A stretch of DNA of 64,000 nucleotides. Source: Kumtagia ephedrae. GTDB taxonomy: Bacteria > Pseudomonadota > Alphaproteobacteria > Rhizobiales > Rhizobiaceae. The position numbers and the translations under genes are program-made. Shown in pieces: positions 18,173 to 27,132 of the stretch. Below the pieces are notes generated by a model. It had not been told where the DNA came from and ran no database searches. It worked only from the letters and a program-made list of their open reading frames with translations. The number at the start of each line of letters is the position of its first letter. Position 1 is the stretch's first letter. The stretch is taken from the NCBI RefSeq assembly GCF_003012745.1, contig NZ_PXYK01000001.1, positions 1 through 64,000 of the forward strand, written 5' to 3'.

Positions 18173-18811
18173 ATGGACGCTGTCGTCAAGAAGATCATGC
18201 CGCGGTCCGACTACATGGACAAGCCGGCGACCAACCGCCCCTCGCAGGCCGAAGTCGAGGCGGCCGTGCTGACGCTGCTGCGCTGGACCGGCGACGACCC
18301 CGAGCGCGAGGGCTTGAGGGACACGCCGAAACGGGTCGCCAAGGCCTTTCTCGAAATGTTCAACGGCTACGACATGTGCCCGGCCGAAGAGCTCGGCCGC
18401 ACCTTCGAAGAGGTCGCCGGCTACGACGACCTGGTGATCGTGCGCGACATAAAGTTCCACTCGCATTGCGAGCACCATATGGTGCCGATCATCGGCAGGG
18501 CGCATGTCGGCTATCTGCCCGACGGCAAGGTGGTCGGCCTCTCCAAGATCGCGCGCGTCGTCGACATCTTCGCCCATCGGCTGCAGACGCAAGAGGCGCT
18601 CACGGCGCAGATCGCCGGCGTCATCCAGGAGGTGCTCAACCCGCGCGGGGTTGCCGTTATGGTCGAAGCCGAGCATATGTGCATGGCGATGCGCGGCATC
18701 CGCAAGCAGGGCTCCAGCACCCTGACCTCCACCTTCACCGGCGTGTTCAAGGACAATCCCGAAGAACAGATCCGGTTCTTGACAATGGTCCGGGCGGGCC
18801 AGGGCGGCTGA
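18173..18811 (+). CDS. folE: GTP cyclohydrolase I
   Basis: The 212-residue enzyme converts GTP to dihydroneopterin triphosphate, the first step of folate and tetrahydropterin synthesis. The zinc and catalytic residues are visible in [14 protein letters not shown] and [16 protein letters not shown], and the C-terminal RFLTMVRAG is typical of the alphaproteobacterial form. The ATG at 18173 gives the family length; an in-frame extension upstream has no likeness. It is 34 bases ahead of hisI, suggesting co-transcription. Confidence 0.97.
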   Translation: MDAVVKKIMPRSDYMDKPATNRPSQAEVEAAVLTLLRWTGDDPEREGLRDTPKRVAKAFLEMFNGYDMCPAEELGRTFEEVAGYDDLVIVRDIKFHSHCEHHMVPIIGRAHVGYLPDGKVVGLSKIARVVDIFAHRLQTQEALTAQIAGVIQEVLNPRGVAVMVEAEHMCMAMRGIRKQGSSTLTSTFTGVFKDNPEEQIRFLTMVRAGQGG

Positions 18812-18845
18812 CCCTAGCCCACCGGCTTCAGACAAGGAGCCGGCA

Positions 18846-19298
18846 ATGCCGGATAGGTTCCCTGCCCCGCCTTCCGACAAGACGCTGCTCGAGGCGGGCG
18901 GCACGCTGACGCCGCGTTTCGACGCCAACGGACTGGTGACCGCCGTGGTGACCGATGCCGGCGACGGCACGGTGCTGATGGTCGCCCACATGAACGCCGA
19001 AGCGCTGGCGCTCACGCTCAAAACCGGCATTGCCCATTTCTGGTCACGATCGCGTGCATCCTTGTGGAAAAAGGGGGAAACGTCGGGCAACGTTCAGCAA
19101 GTGGTCGAAATGCGGGCCGATTGCGATCAGGACGCGATCTGGCTGAGTGTCAAAGTAGCGGGCGACGGTGCAACTTGTCACACCGGGCGGCGTTCTTGTT
19201 TTTACAGGATTGTCGAAATCACGGACGGGGAAGCTGGCCTGCGCGACGATGGAAGCGCGGTGCTGACGAATGCGTCTGCGCCACACGCACACGGCTGA
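18846..19298 (+). CDS. hisI: Phosphoribosyl-AMP cyclohydrolase
   Basis: A 150-residue single-domain HisI, which opens the ring of PR-AMP in histidine synthesis. Metal-binding motifs are DCDQDAIWL and [11 protein letters not shown], and the substrate loop is WKKGETSGN. Only the cyclohydrolase domain is present, without the HisE pyrophosphatase half, as is usual in alphaproteobacteria. AAGGAG lies nine bases before the ATG. It follows folE and precedes a patatin gene on the same strand. Confidence 0.96.
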   Translation: MPDRFPAPPSDKTLLEAGGTLTPRFDANGLVTAVVTDAGDGTVLMVAHMNAEALALTLKTGIAHFWSRSRASLWKKGETSGNVQQVVEMRADCDQDAIWLSVKVAGDGATCHTGRRSCFYRIVEITDGEAGLRDDGSAVLTNASAPHAHG

Positions 19299-19394
19299 CT
19301 GGCCCATCTCTTTCCGGTTTGAAAACCAACCTGCTTCATGCTTTCGATACGCTGCGGGCGTTAAAAGCATGAACGGGAGGCTTGGGAGTTGAAG

Positions 19395-20351
19395 ATGCTC
19401 GATTGGGCGTCGTTCAGGGGAAGACCCGGGGTCAGCGAAGCGGACGGCTTTTCCTCGCACGCGCCGGAGGACGGCAAGCCTGTCAAGAAAACCGGGATCT
19501 CGCTTGCCCTCGGCGGCGGCGCGGCGCGCGGCTGGGCCCATATCGGCGTGCTCAGGGCGCTCGACGAGGCAGGCATCGAGATCAGCATGATCGCCGGCAC
19601 CTCGATCGGCGCGCTGGTCGGCGGCTGTTACCTCGCCGGCAAGCTCGACCAGCTGGAAGAATTCGCCCGCAGCCTGACCAAGCGCCGCATCTTCGGGCTG
19701 CTGGACTTCAATTTCGGCGGCAACGGCCTGTTCAGCGGCATGCGGCTCGACGCGCGCATGCAGCAGCACCTCAACGGCATGACCTTCGAGGACCTGCCGA
19801 AGCCGTTCGTCTGCGTGGCGGCGGAAATCCGCACCGGTCACGAGATCTGGCTGTCCAGCGGCTCGCTGATCACCGCCATGCGCGCCTCATATGCCCTGCC
19901 CGGCGTGTTCGAGCCGGTGACCGCCAACAAGCGCGTCCTGGTCGACGGAGCACTGGTCAATCCGGTGCCGGTGTCGGTCTGCCGCGCCTACGAACAGCCG
20001 CTGGTGGTGGCGGTCAACCTGCATTACGACCTGTTCGGCCGCGCCGCGGTGATCAAGCACAGCGCCGGCGAGCTGGTGGTCGAGACCAATGGCGGCCGCC
20101 GCGTTCCCGGCATCCAGCATGAGTCGCGGCTCGGCATCAGCGGCGTCATGGTCGAGGCCTTCAATATTATCCAGGACCGCATCTCGCGGGCCCGGCTGGC
20201 CGGCGACCCGCCGGATCTGTCACTGCAGCCCAAGCTCGGCCATATCGGCCTGTCGGAATTCTATCGCGCCGACGAGGCGATCCGCATCGGCTACGAGACC
20301 ACCAAGGAGCGGCTCGGCGAGCTCATCCGGCTGCAGAGTGTGCTCGCCTGA
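19395..20351 (+). CDS. Patatin-like phospholipase family protein
   Basis: The 318-residue product has the patatin catalytic elements in order: the oxyanion loop LGGGAARGWAHIGVL near residue 38, the nucleophile motif GTSIGALVGG and the Asp of the dyad in VDGALVNP. It resembles RssA-type cytoplasmic or membrane-associated lipases. The ATG at 19395 has GGGAG six bases upstream; a TTG at 19389 is less likely. Substrate unknown. It is convergent with recJ. Confidence 0.92.
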   Translation: MLDWASFRGRPGVSEADGFSSHAPEDGKPVKKTGISLALGGGAARGWAHIGVLRALDEAGIEISMIAGTSIGALVGGCYLAGKLDQLEEFARSLTKRRIFGLLDFNFGGNGLFSGMRLDARMQQHLNGMTFEDLPKPFVCVAAEIRTGHEIWLSSGSLITAMRASYALPGVFEPVTANKRVLVDGALVNPVPVSVCRAYEQPLVVAVNLHYDLFGRAAVIKHSAGELVVETNGGRRVPGIQHESRLGISGVMVEAFNIIQDRISRARLAGDPPDLSLQPKLGHIGLSEFYRADEAIRIGYETTKERLGELIRLQSVLA

Positions 20352-20373
20352 GCGACAGGCCCGCCGCTCAACC

Positions 20374-22164
20374 TCACATCGGGCTCTCAGCCGCGTCGAC
20401 GATCCTGAACTGGACGCTGCGGGCGCCATTCCAGTAGTTCGCCTGCACCTGTCCGGCGACATGGATGCGGGCGCCGCGGCTCCTGCCCAGGAATTCGCCG
20501 AGTTCGGTGCCGGCGGCCCGGAAAGCCATCGCCTGCAGCGATCCGCCGGCATCGGAGCGCAGGTCCAGCCGCAGATGCGAACCGCCGACCGGCCGCACGT
20601 CGCGCAGCTGGTGGCGCGGCAGCACGAAGGTCGGCGCCGGATACCCCGCGCCGAATGGGCCCGCCTGCTCCAGCGCGTCGAGCAGCGCCTGCGTCGCGCC
20701 CTCGGCCGACAGCGCCGCGTCGACCAGCAGCGTCTCCTCGTCTCGCAGCCGCGACACGTCGGCCGCCGCCTGCTCCTCGAAATAGGCGCGAAGCTCGCCG
20801 AGCCGGGCACGCTGCACCGTGATGCCCGCCGCCATGGCGTGGCCGCCACCCTTGTCGATCAGCCCGCGCTCGAAGGCGCCGCGCACCAGCCGGCCGAGGT
20901 CGAACCCGGCCACCGAGCGGCCCGAGCCGGTGCCGACGCCGTTGGCGTTGAAAGCGATGGCGAAGGCGGGGCGGCGCACATGGTCCTTGAGCCGCGACGC
21001 AAGCAGACCGACGATGCCAGGATGCCAGCCGTCGTTGCCGGTCACCATCACCGCGGGGCCGACACCGCCGGCGAGCTCGGCGTCGGCCTCGGCGCGGGCC
21101 TGCTCCAGCATAACCTGCTCCATGGCCTGCCGCTCGCCGTTCAGGCGGTCGAGCACCTCGGCGATGCGTTCGGCCTCGACCGGGTCGTCGGTGGCCAGGA
21201 GGCGACTGCCCAGCGCCGCATCGCCGATGCGGCCGCCGGCATTGATGCGCGGGCCGATGAGGAAGCCGAGATGGAAGACGTTGATCGGCTCGCCGACGCG
21301 CGCCGTCCTTGCCAGCGCCGCCAGGCCGACATTGCGCTGCTGCCGTATCGCCAGCAGGCCCTTGACGACGAAGGCGCGGTTGACGCCGGTGAGCTGCACC
21401 ACGTCGCAGACGGTCGCCAGCGCCACTAGGTCGAGCATGAACAGCAGGTCGGGCGGCGGCAGATCGGGGCGGCGTTGCCGTAACACCCTTGCCGTCTGCA
21501 CCAGCGCCAGGAAGACGACACCGGCCGCGCACAGATGGCCCTGCCCCGAAAGGTCGTCGTCTCGGTTCGGATTGACCACCGGCACGCCTTCCGGCAGCGC
21601 CCCGCCGACCTGGTGATGGTCGAGCACCACCACATCCGCTCCGGCCTGGCGCGCTGCTTCGATGGAGGGCGCGCTGTTGGTGCCGCAGTCGACGGTGACG
21701 ACAAGCCGGGCACCGCGCCCAACCAGCTCGCGCATGGCATCCGGATTGGGGCCATAACCCTCGAAAATGCGGTCGGGGATATAGATTTCGGACTCGATGC
21801 CGAAATGATTGAGGAACCGCTTGAGCATTGCCGAGGAAGCGGCTCCGTCGACGTCGTAGTCGCCGAAGATCGCCACCCGCTCACGCCGCTCGATCGCCGC
21901 GGCGAGCCTATCGGCCGCAGCCTCCATGTCGGTCAGCGTCGCCGGATCCGGCAGCAGGTCGCGGATGGTCGGGTCGAGGAACTTCGTCACGGCGTCGGTC
22001 GCGACGTTGCGGCCGGCGAGCAAGCGCGCCACGATCTCCGGCACGCCTTGCCCCTGGGCGATGGCGAGCGCCGTCATTTCCTGGCGCTCGCTCAGCCGGT
22101 GCGCCCAGGCCGCCCCAGCGGCCGAGCGGCGCACGCCGAGGAAGAGGCGTTTTTCGGGAGTCAT
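20374..22164 (-). CDS. recJ: Single-stranded-DNA-specific exonuclease RecJ
   Basis: The 596-residue protein has the DHH phosphoesterase motifs of RecJ: FGDYDVDGAASSAM (motif I), VTVDCGTNS, VVLDHHQVGG (motif III), and the DHHA1 GGGHAMAAGIT signature, then a C-terminal OB-type domain. RecJ is a 5'-3' exonuclease in recombination and mismatch repair. The ATG at 22164 (MTPEKRLFLGVRRSAAG) is chosen for its family-like start. It lies 22 bases downstream of glpX and the two are probably co-transcribed, a common pairing in rhizobia together with hom. Confidence 0.96.
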   Translation of the reverse strand: MTPEKRLFLGVRRSAAGAAWAHRLSERQEMTALAIAQGQGVPEIVARLLAGRNVATDAVTKFLDPTIRDLLPDPATLTDMEAAADRLAAAIERRERVAIFGDYDVDGAASSAMLKRFLNHFGIESEIYIPDRIFEGYGPNPDAMRELVGRGARLVVTVDCGTNSAPSIEAARQAGADVVVLDHHQVGGALPEGVPVVNPNRDDDLSGQGHLCAAGVVFLALVQTARVLRQRRPDLPPPDLLFMLDLVALATVCDVVQLTGVNRAFVVKGLLAIRQQRNVGLAALARTARVGEPINVFHLGFLIGPRINAGGRIGDAALGSRLLATDDPVEAERIAEVLDRLNGERQAMEQVMLEQARAEADAELAGGVGPAVMVTGNDGWHPGIVGLLASRLKDHVRRPAFAIAFNANGVGTGSGRSVAGFDLGRLVRGAFERGLIDKGGGHAMAAGITVQRARLGELRAYFEEQAAADVSRLRDEETLLVDAALSAEGATQALLDALEQAGPFGAGYPAPTFVLPRHQLRDVRPVGGSHLRLDLRSDAGGSLQAMAFRAAGTELGEFLGRSRGARIHVAGQVQANYWNGARSVQFRIVDAAESPM

Positions 22165-22186
22165 GTCGGCTGCGCCCGATCCGTCC

Positions 22187-23158
22187 TCACACCCGCTCCA
22201 GGTCTTTGTGGCGCGCCCTGATCTCGCGCACGGTGCGCGACGACGAGCGCAGCACGATCGTGTCGGTGGCAATCGCGGTGCGGCCGAAGCGGACGCCGGA
22301 CAAGAGGTTGCCGTCGGTGACGCCGGTCGCGGCGAACAGCACGTCGCCCTTCGCCATGTCCTCGACCCCATAGACCCGGTCGAAGTCGGCAATACCCGTT
22401 CGTGCGCCCAGCGCGCGCTTTTCCTGAGTGTCGAAGATCAGCCGCCCCTGCATCTGCCCGCCGATGCAGCGCAGGGCGGCGGCGGCCAGCACCCCTTCCG
22501 GGGCGCCGCCCGAACCGAGATAGATGTCGACGCCGGTCTCTTCCGGCTCCGTCGTGTGGATGATGCCGGCCACGTCGCCGTCGCCGATCAGCCGGATCGC
22601 CGCACCGGTCGCCCGCACCGCCTCGATCAGGCGGGAGTGGCGCGGGCGGTCAAGAATGCAGGCGGTGATCTCGCCCACCGGAACACCCTTCGCCCGGGCG
22701 AGACTGCGGATATTATCTTCCGCCGGGGCGTCGATGTCGACCAGACCGGCGGGATAGCCAGGTCCGATCGCGATCTTCTGCATGTAGATGTTGGGCGCGA
22801 ACAGCAGGCTGCCCTTGTCGGCCACCGCGATCACCGACAATGCGTTCGGCAGGTTCTTGGCGCAGACGGTGGCGCCCTCGAGCGGTCTGACGGCGATATC
22901 GACCTCCGGTCCCTCGCCGCCTCCCAGCGTCTCGCCGAGATAGAGCGTCGGCGTCTCGTCGCGCTCTCCCGCTCCGATCACCACGGTACCGCGGATCGGC
23001 AGCCGGTCGAGCTCGGTGCGCATCGCGGCGACAGCCGCGTCGTCGGCCGCCTTCTCGTCGCCGCGGCCGCGCAACCGCGCGGCGGCGATCGCGGCGCGTT
23101 CGGTAACGCGGACGGCTTCCATCGTCAGGATGCGGTCGAGGCTGGAATTCTTGGTCAC
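22187..23158 (-). CDS. glpX: Class II fructose-1,6-bisphosphatase GlpX
   Basis: A 323-residue lithium-sensitive FBPase acting in gluconeogenesis. Motifs include RVTERAAIAAARLRGRGDE near residue 15, GAGERDETPTLYLGE, EVDIAVRPLEGATVCAKN and the GDGDVAGI and GSGGAPEGVLAAAALRC segments. A GTG start at 23158 gives the family-typical MTKNSSLDRILTMEAVRV beginning with AAGGA ten bases upstream; an ATG at 23239 would add an unlike tail. In related genomes glpX follows hom directly; here a membrane coiled-coil gene on the other strand lies between them. Confidence 0.94.
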   Translation of the reverse strand: MTKNSSLDRILTMEAVRVTERAAIAAARLRGRGDEKAADDAAVAAMRTELDRLPIRGTVVIGAGERDETPTLYLGETLGGGEGPEVDIAVRPLEGATVCAKNLPNALSVIAVADKGSLLFAPNIYMQKIAIGPGYPAGLVDIDAPAEDNIRSLARAKGVPVGEITACILDRPRHSRLIEAVRATGAAIRLIGDGDVAGIIHTTEPEETGVDIYLGSGGAPEGVLAAAALRCIGGQMQGRLIFDTQEKRALGARTGIADFDRVYGVEDMAKGDVLFAATGVTDGNLLSGVRFGRTAIATDTIVLRSSSRTVREIRARHKDLERV

Positions 23159-23302
23159 CGCGTGAATGTCCTTGAAACGAAATGGCGGGCGGCGGGGTCG
23201 AAACCGGATCTTCTTGGCAAAGTAACCAGGCAACAGCAAGACCCGTTGCGAAAATCCCGGGCAGACGCTTCAATCGAGATCCATCTCGATTGGGGGGATA
23301 CC

Positions 23303-23992
23303 ATGTTCGAGACTGGTTTGCTGATCGGCCTGATTATCTGGCCGATCTCGGGAATTTGGCTCGTTGTTTCGCTACTGAGAATTATTCTCCCTCGATGGCG
23401 CAGGAGCGGCATCCGACAGTCCGCGATCTCGGCCGCCGTGTTCGTTTGCTCATTCGTCGGCATTATCGTGTGCAATCAACTGCTCTATCTCGACTATGGC
23501 CTGAGCTCACGCGATGGCCTGGAGGAGGCGCAAGCCGCGAAAAAGGCGCTGGCCGATGCCGAGAGTGCACGTGCAAAGGCTGCCGCCGAAAAGAAGGCAG
23601 CGCAAGACGCCCAAAGGAAGGCCGAAGAGGAAGCCAGGCAGGCAGCCTTGGACGCTGAGCGCCGCAAGCGGGACGCCGAAGAGCAGGCGGCCAGAATGGT
23701 GGCCGAGAAGGCCGCCGAGCTCGTCGAAAAATGTGCCGACAAGACCATGGCATTCGTGATGTCGCAGGAATTCGTCAGGCGGAACCTCAAGGCGCCTTCG
23801 ACTGCCGAATTCCCATGGTACACGGACGATCAGGTCGCCGTCTCCACCAAGCCGGGCTGTGCTTTCCGGGTCATTGCCTGGGTGGACGCGCAGAACAGCT
23901 TCGGTGCCCAAATCAGGTCGGTGTACATCGTGGATATGAAATACAACGACGACGCAGGAACGTGGATGCTTACCGACATAAGCATTCAATAG
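23303..23992 (+). CDS. Membrane-anchored coiled-coil protein, unknown function
   Basis: The 229-residue product has two hydrophobic helices (about residues 5-26 and 42-62), then a long charged coiled coil rich in Ala, Lys, Glu and Gln (about 72-145), and a small C-terminal domain beginning near KCADKTMAFVMSQEF with RRNLKAPSTAEFP. The C-terminal domain resembles small domains found in phage and mobile-element proteins, but I cannot name it. Start is supported by GGGGGG just upstream of the ATG. It is on the opposite strand between glpX and hom, two genes usually adjacent in relatives, and has somewhat lower GC, which suggests insertion. Confidence 0.75.
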   Translation: MFETGLLIGLIIWPISGIWLVVSLLRIILPRWRRSGIRQSAISAAVFVCSFVGIIVCNQLLYLDYGLSSRDGLEEAQAAKKALADAESARAKAAAEKKAAQDAQRKAEEEARQAALDAERRKRDAEEQAARMVAEKAAELVEKCADKTMAFVMSQEFVRRNLKAPSTAEFPWYTDDQVAVSTKPGCAFRVIAWVDAQNSFGAQIRSVYIVDMKYNDDAGTWMLTDISIQ

Positions 23993-24009
23993 ACGCTGCC
24001 GGGACGTAT

Positions 24010-25323
24010 CTAATCCGCCCGCTCGATGCGGATCACCTGCGGCTTGTCGGCGAGATGGCCGTCCTTGGTGATGCCGTCGACGGCCTTGCGTACCGCCGCC
24101 TCGGTCGTCTCATGGGTGACCAGGATGACCGTCTTCAGCGCCGCGTCGCCGAGGTCGGAGGCGTGCTGCACGATCGATTCCAGCGAGATCTGGCTGTCGG
24201 CCATGCGCTTGGCGACGGCGGCGAAGACGCCGACGCGGTCGTGCACGGTCAGGCGGATGAAATAGCCGCCCTCGTGGCTGCGCATCTTCGCCTGCTTGTA
24301 GGGTTTCAGCTCCTTGGCCGGCCGGCCGAACACCGGGCCGTGCTGGAAACCCGGCCGGCTCTTGGCGATGTCGGCGATGTCGCCGACCACCGCCGAGGCG
24401 GTGGCGTTGCCGCCGGCGCCCGGCCCCGACAGCAGCAGTTCGCCGAGAATGTCGGTTTCGATCGCCACCGCATTGGTCACGCCATGCACCTGCGCGATCA
24501 CCGACGCCGTCGGCACCATGGTCGGGTGCACGCGCTGCTCGATGCCGCTTTCGGTGCGCTGCGCCACGCCGAGCAGCTTTATGCGGTAGCCGAGTTCGGC
24601 GGCGGCGCGGATGTCGGCCTGGGTGATGTTGGAAATGCCTTCCAGATAGATGTCGTCGGCCGCGATCCTGGTGCCGAAGGCCAGGCTGGTCAGGATGGAC
24701 AGCTTGTGCGCAGTGTCTTGGCCCTCGATGTCGAAGGTCGGGTCGGCCTCGGCATAACCCAGCCGCTGCGCGTCCTTCAGCACCTCGTCGAAGGAAATGC
24801 CTTCCGCCTCCATGCGGGTGAGGATGTAGTTGCAGGTGCCGTTGAGGATGCCGAAGACGCGGTTCACCGTATTGCCGGCCAGCGCCTCGCGCATCGTCTT
24901 GATCACCGGGATGCCGCCGGCCACCGCCGCCTCGTAGTTGAGCAGCACGCCTTTCCGCTCGGCGATCTCCGCCAGAGCGACGCCATGCTTGGCAAGCAGC
25001 GCCTTGTTGGCGGTGACGACATGGCGCCCAGCCTCGAGCCCGGCCTTGACGCTGGCGCGCGCCGGCCCGTCATCGCCGCCGATCAGCTCGACGAAGACGT
25101 CGATCTCGGCATTGGCGGCGAGTTCGGCCGGGTCGGCGAACCAGGCGGTCCGGAACAGGTCGATGCCGCGGTCGCGGCTGGTGTCGCGCGCCGACACCGC
25201 GGTCACGACGATTTCCCGGCCGCACTGGCGCGCGAGTTCCGCCTGCTTTTCCGCGATCACCCGCACCACCGAGGCGCCGACCGTGCCGAGACCGGCCACC
25301 CCAATACGCAAAGCTTCGGCCAT
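24010..25323 (-). CDS. hom: Homoserine dehydrogenase
   Basis: The 437-residue enzyme reduces aspartate semialdehyde to homoserine for threonine and methionine synthesis. It has the NAD(P) loop GVAGLGTVGASVV, the catalytic NGTCNYILTRMEAEG block, the LGYAEADPTFDIEGQDTAHK signature and a C-terminal ACT domain (FIRLTVHDRVGVFAAVAKRM), indicating feedback control by threonine. The ATG at 25323 fits the family. It lies 43 bases after an aminotransferase gene on the same strand, a pairing often seen in rhizobia. Confidence 0.97.
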   Translation of the reverse strand: MAEALRIGVAGLGTVGASVVRVIAEKQAELARQCGREIVVTAVSARDTSRDRGIDLFRTAWFADPAELAANAEIDVFVELIGGDDGPARASVKAGLEAGRHVVTANKALLAKHGVALAEIAERKGVLLNYEAAVAGGIPVIKTMREALAGNTVNRVFGILNGTCNYILTRMEAEGISFDEVLKDAQRLGYAEADPTFDIEGQDTAHKLSILTSLAFGTRIAADDIYLEGISNITQADIRAAAELGYRIKLLGVAQRTESGIEQRVHPTMVPTASVIAQVHGVTNAVAIETDILGELLLSGPGAGGNATASAVVGDIADIAKSRPGFQHGPVFGRPAKELKPYKQAKMRSHEGGYFIRLTVHDRVGVFAAVAKRMADSQISLESIVQHASDLGDAALKTVILVTHETTEAAVRKAVDGITKDGHLADKPQVIRIERAD

Positions 25324-25366
25324 GACCGGTCCGCCCTCTGAAAATCCGTCGACTTGAATGATGCGA

Positions 25367-26584
25367 TCAGCGCCGCGCCACCAGTGGCACCACATTGTTG
25401 GGCTGCTTGGCGGCGGTGCTCAGGAAGCGCTTGATGTTGCGCGCGGCCTGGCGGATGCGGTGCTCGTTCTCTACGAGCGCGATGCGCACATGGTCGTCGC
25501 CGTGCTCGCCGAAGCCGATGCCCGGCGCCACCGCGACGTCCGCATGCTCGATCAGCAGCTTGGAATATTCGAGCGAGCCGAGATGGCGGAACGGTTCGGG
25601 GATCGGCGCCCAAGCGAACATCGAGGCCGCCGGCGCCGGAATATCCCAGCCGGCGCGGCCGAAGGCGTCGACCATCACGTCGCGGCGCTTGCGGTAGACG
25701 TCGCGCACTTCCGCTATGTCGGAGCCGTCGCCGTTGAGGGCGGCGGTCGCCGCCACCTGGATCGGCGTGAAGGCGCCGTAGTCGAGATAGGATTTCACCC
25801 GCGTCAGCGCCGCGATCAGGCGGGCATTGCCGACGGCGAAACCCATGCGCCAGCCCGGCATGGAAAATGTCTTCGACATGGAGGTGAACTCGACGGTGAC
25901 GTCGATGGCGCCGGGCACCTGCAGCACCGAAGGCGGCGGATTGCCGTCGAAATAGATCTCCGAATAGGCGAGATCCGACAGGATGATGATGTCGTTCTTC
26001 TTGGCGAAGGCGACGACGTCCTTGTAGAAGTCGAGGCTCGCCACCAGCGCCGTCGGATTGGACGGATAGTTGAGGATCAGCGCCAGCGGCTTGGGGATCG
26101 AATGGCGGATGCCGCGCTCGAGCGCCGGGATGAAGCCGTCGTCCGGCTCCACCTGCAACGAGCGGATGACGCCGCCCGACATGATGAAGCCGAATGCATG
26201 GATCGGATAGGTCGGGTTGGGGCAGAGAATCACGTCGCCGGGCGCGGTGATCGCCTGCGCCATGTTGGCGAAGCCTTCCTTCGAGCCGAGCGTGGCGACG
26301 ACCTCGGTCTCCGGGTCGAGCTTCACCCCGAAGCGGCGGGCGTAGTAGTTCGCCTGGGCGCGGCGCAGGCCGGGAATGCCGCGCGACGACGAATAGCGAT
26401 GGGTGCGCGGGTCGCGCACCACCTCGCACAGCTTGTCGACGATCGCCTTCGGCGTCGGCAGGTCGGGATTGCCCATGCCCAGATCGACGATGTCGGCGCC
26501 ATTGGCGCGGGCTGTGGCCTTCAGCCGGTTGACCTGCTCGAACACATAAGGCGGAAGCCGGCGAACCTTGTGAAACTCTTCCAT
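25367..26584 (-). CDS. PLP-dependent aminotransferase, AlaA/DapL-like
   Basis: A 405-residue class I fold aminotransferase. The PLP lysine is in SMSKTFSMPGWRMGFA, the cofactor-binding NYPSNPTA is near residue 165 and SDLAYSEI near 195, with the C-terminal arginine in VRIALVENEHR. The sequence MEEFHKVRRLPPYVFEQVN is typical of the rhizobial protein that precedes hom, usually annotated as LL-diaminopimelate or alanine/aspartate aminotransferase. Exact substrates cannot be told from sequence. It probably forms an operon with hom. Confidence 0.92.
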   Translation of the reverse strand: MEEFHKVRRLPPYVFEQVNRLKATARANGADIVDLGMGNPDLPTPKAIVDKLCEVVRDPRTHRYSSSRGIPGLRRAQANYYARRFGVKLDPETEVVATLGSKEGFANMAQAITAPGDVILCPNPTYPIHAFGFIMSGGVIRSLQVEPDDGFIPALERGIRHSIPKPLALILNYPSNPTALVASLDFYKDVVAFAKKNDIIILSDLAYSEIYFDGNPPPSVLQVPGAIDVTVEFTSMSKTFSMPGWRMGFAVGNARLIAALTRVKSYLDYGAFTPIQVAATAALNGDGSDIAEVRDVYRKRRDVMVDAFGRAGWDIPAPAASMFAWAPIPEPFRHLGSLEYSKLLIEHADVAVAPGIGFGEHGDDHVRIALVENEHRIRQAARNIKRFLSTAAKQPNNVVPLVARR

Positions 26585-26654
26585 CGTCGTTCCAAGAAAA
26601 GGGAGGGCAGCGTTGCGCGCGCTATATACCCAAAGTCGGCAGCGGTCGAGGCCG

Positions 26655-27011
26655 TCACTGGGCCTCTATCGCCTTCAGCGTGTCGCCGCCATGCTCTTCG
26701 GCGAGCTTCTGCAGGCGCCGCGGATCGCCGGTCGTGCCGACGCCACGTCCGGAGGTCGCCTGGGCCGATTGCGCCGACTGGATGCGGGCGGTGACCCTGC
26801 CCTTGTCCTCGTCCGTCATCGGCGGCGCGGCGACCTGCGGTGGCACGTTGAGATTCGGATAGGTGCCGGTATTCAGCGGGCCGCGTTGCGGCACCAGCGG
26901 CATCGCCGTATCGGAAGCACTCGAAGCGCAGCCGGCAAGGATGGAGACCAGCACGGCCGCAAGACCGGCGCGGCACATGGCCGCCGGAGAGGATTTGTAC
27001 CCGACCGTCAT
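26655..27011 (-). CDS. Small lipoprotein, conserved hypothetical
   Basis: A 118-residue protein with a signal sequence ending in the lipobox LAGC near residue 28, so an inner- or outer-membrane lipoprotein. The mature part is short, proline-rich and then has a DEDKGRVTARIQSAQ helix. Starts at 27011 or 26978 both retain the signal peptide. It is divergent from phaC and upstream of the aminotransferase gene. No catalytic features are seen. Confidence 0.75.
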   Translation of the reverse strand: MTVGYKSSPAAMCRAGLAAVLVSILAGCASSASDTAMPLVPQRGPLNTGTYPNLNVPPQVAAPPMTDEDKGRVTARIQSAQSAQATSGRGVGTTGDPRRLQKLAEEHGGDTLKAIEAQ

Positions 27012-27132
27012 GATCTTTTCCGAAGTCCCCGTTAGTCGAACGCCGTGAGTCGACGTTGGACCCTTTCGAATGTGTCATGCTAGTATGTCAATAAAAAGCC
27101 TTGGGAAAAGCCCCGGGAGGACCGTGGACGGC

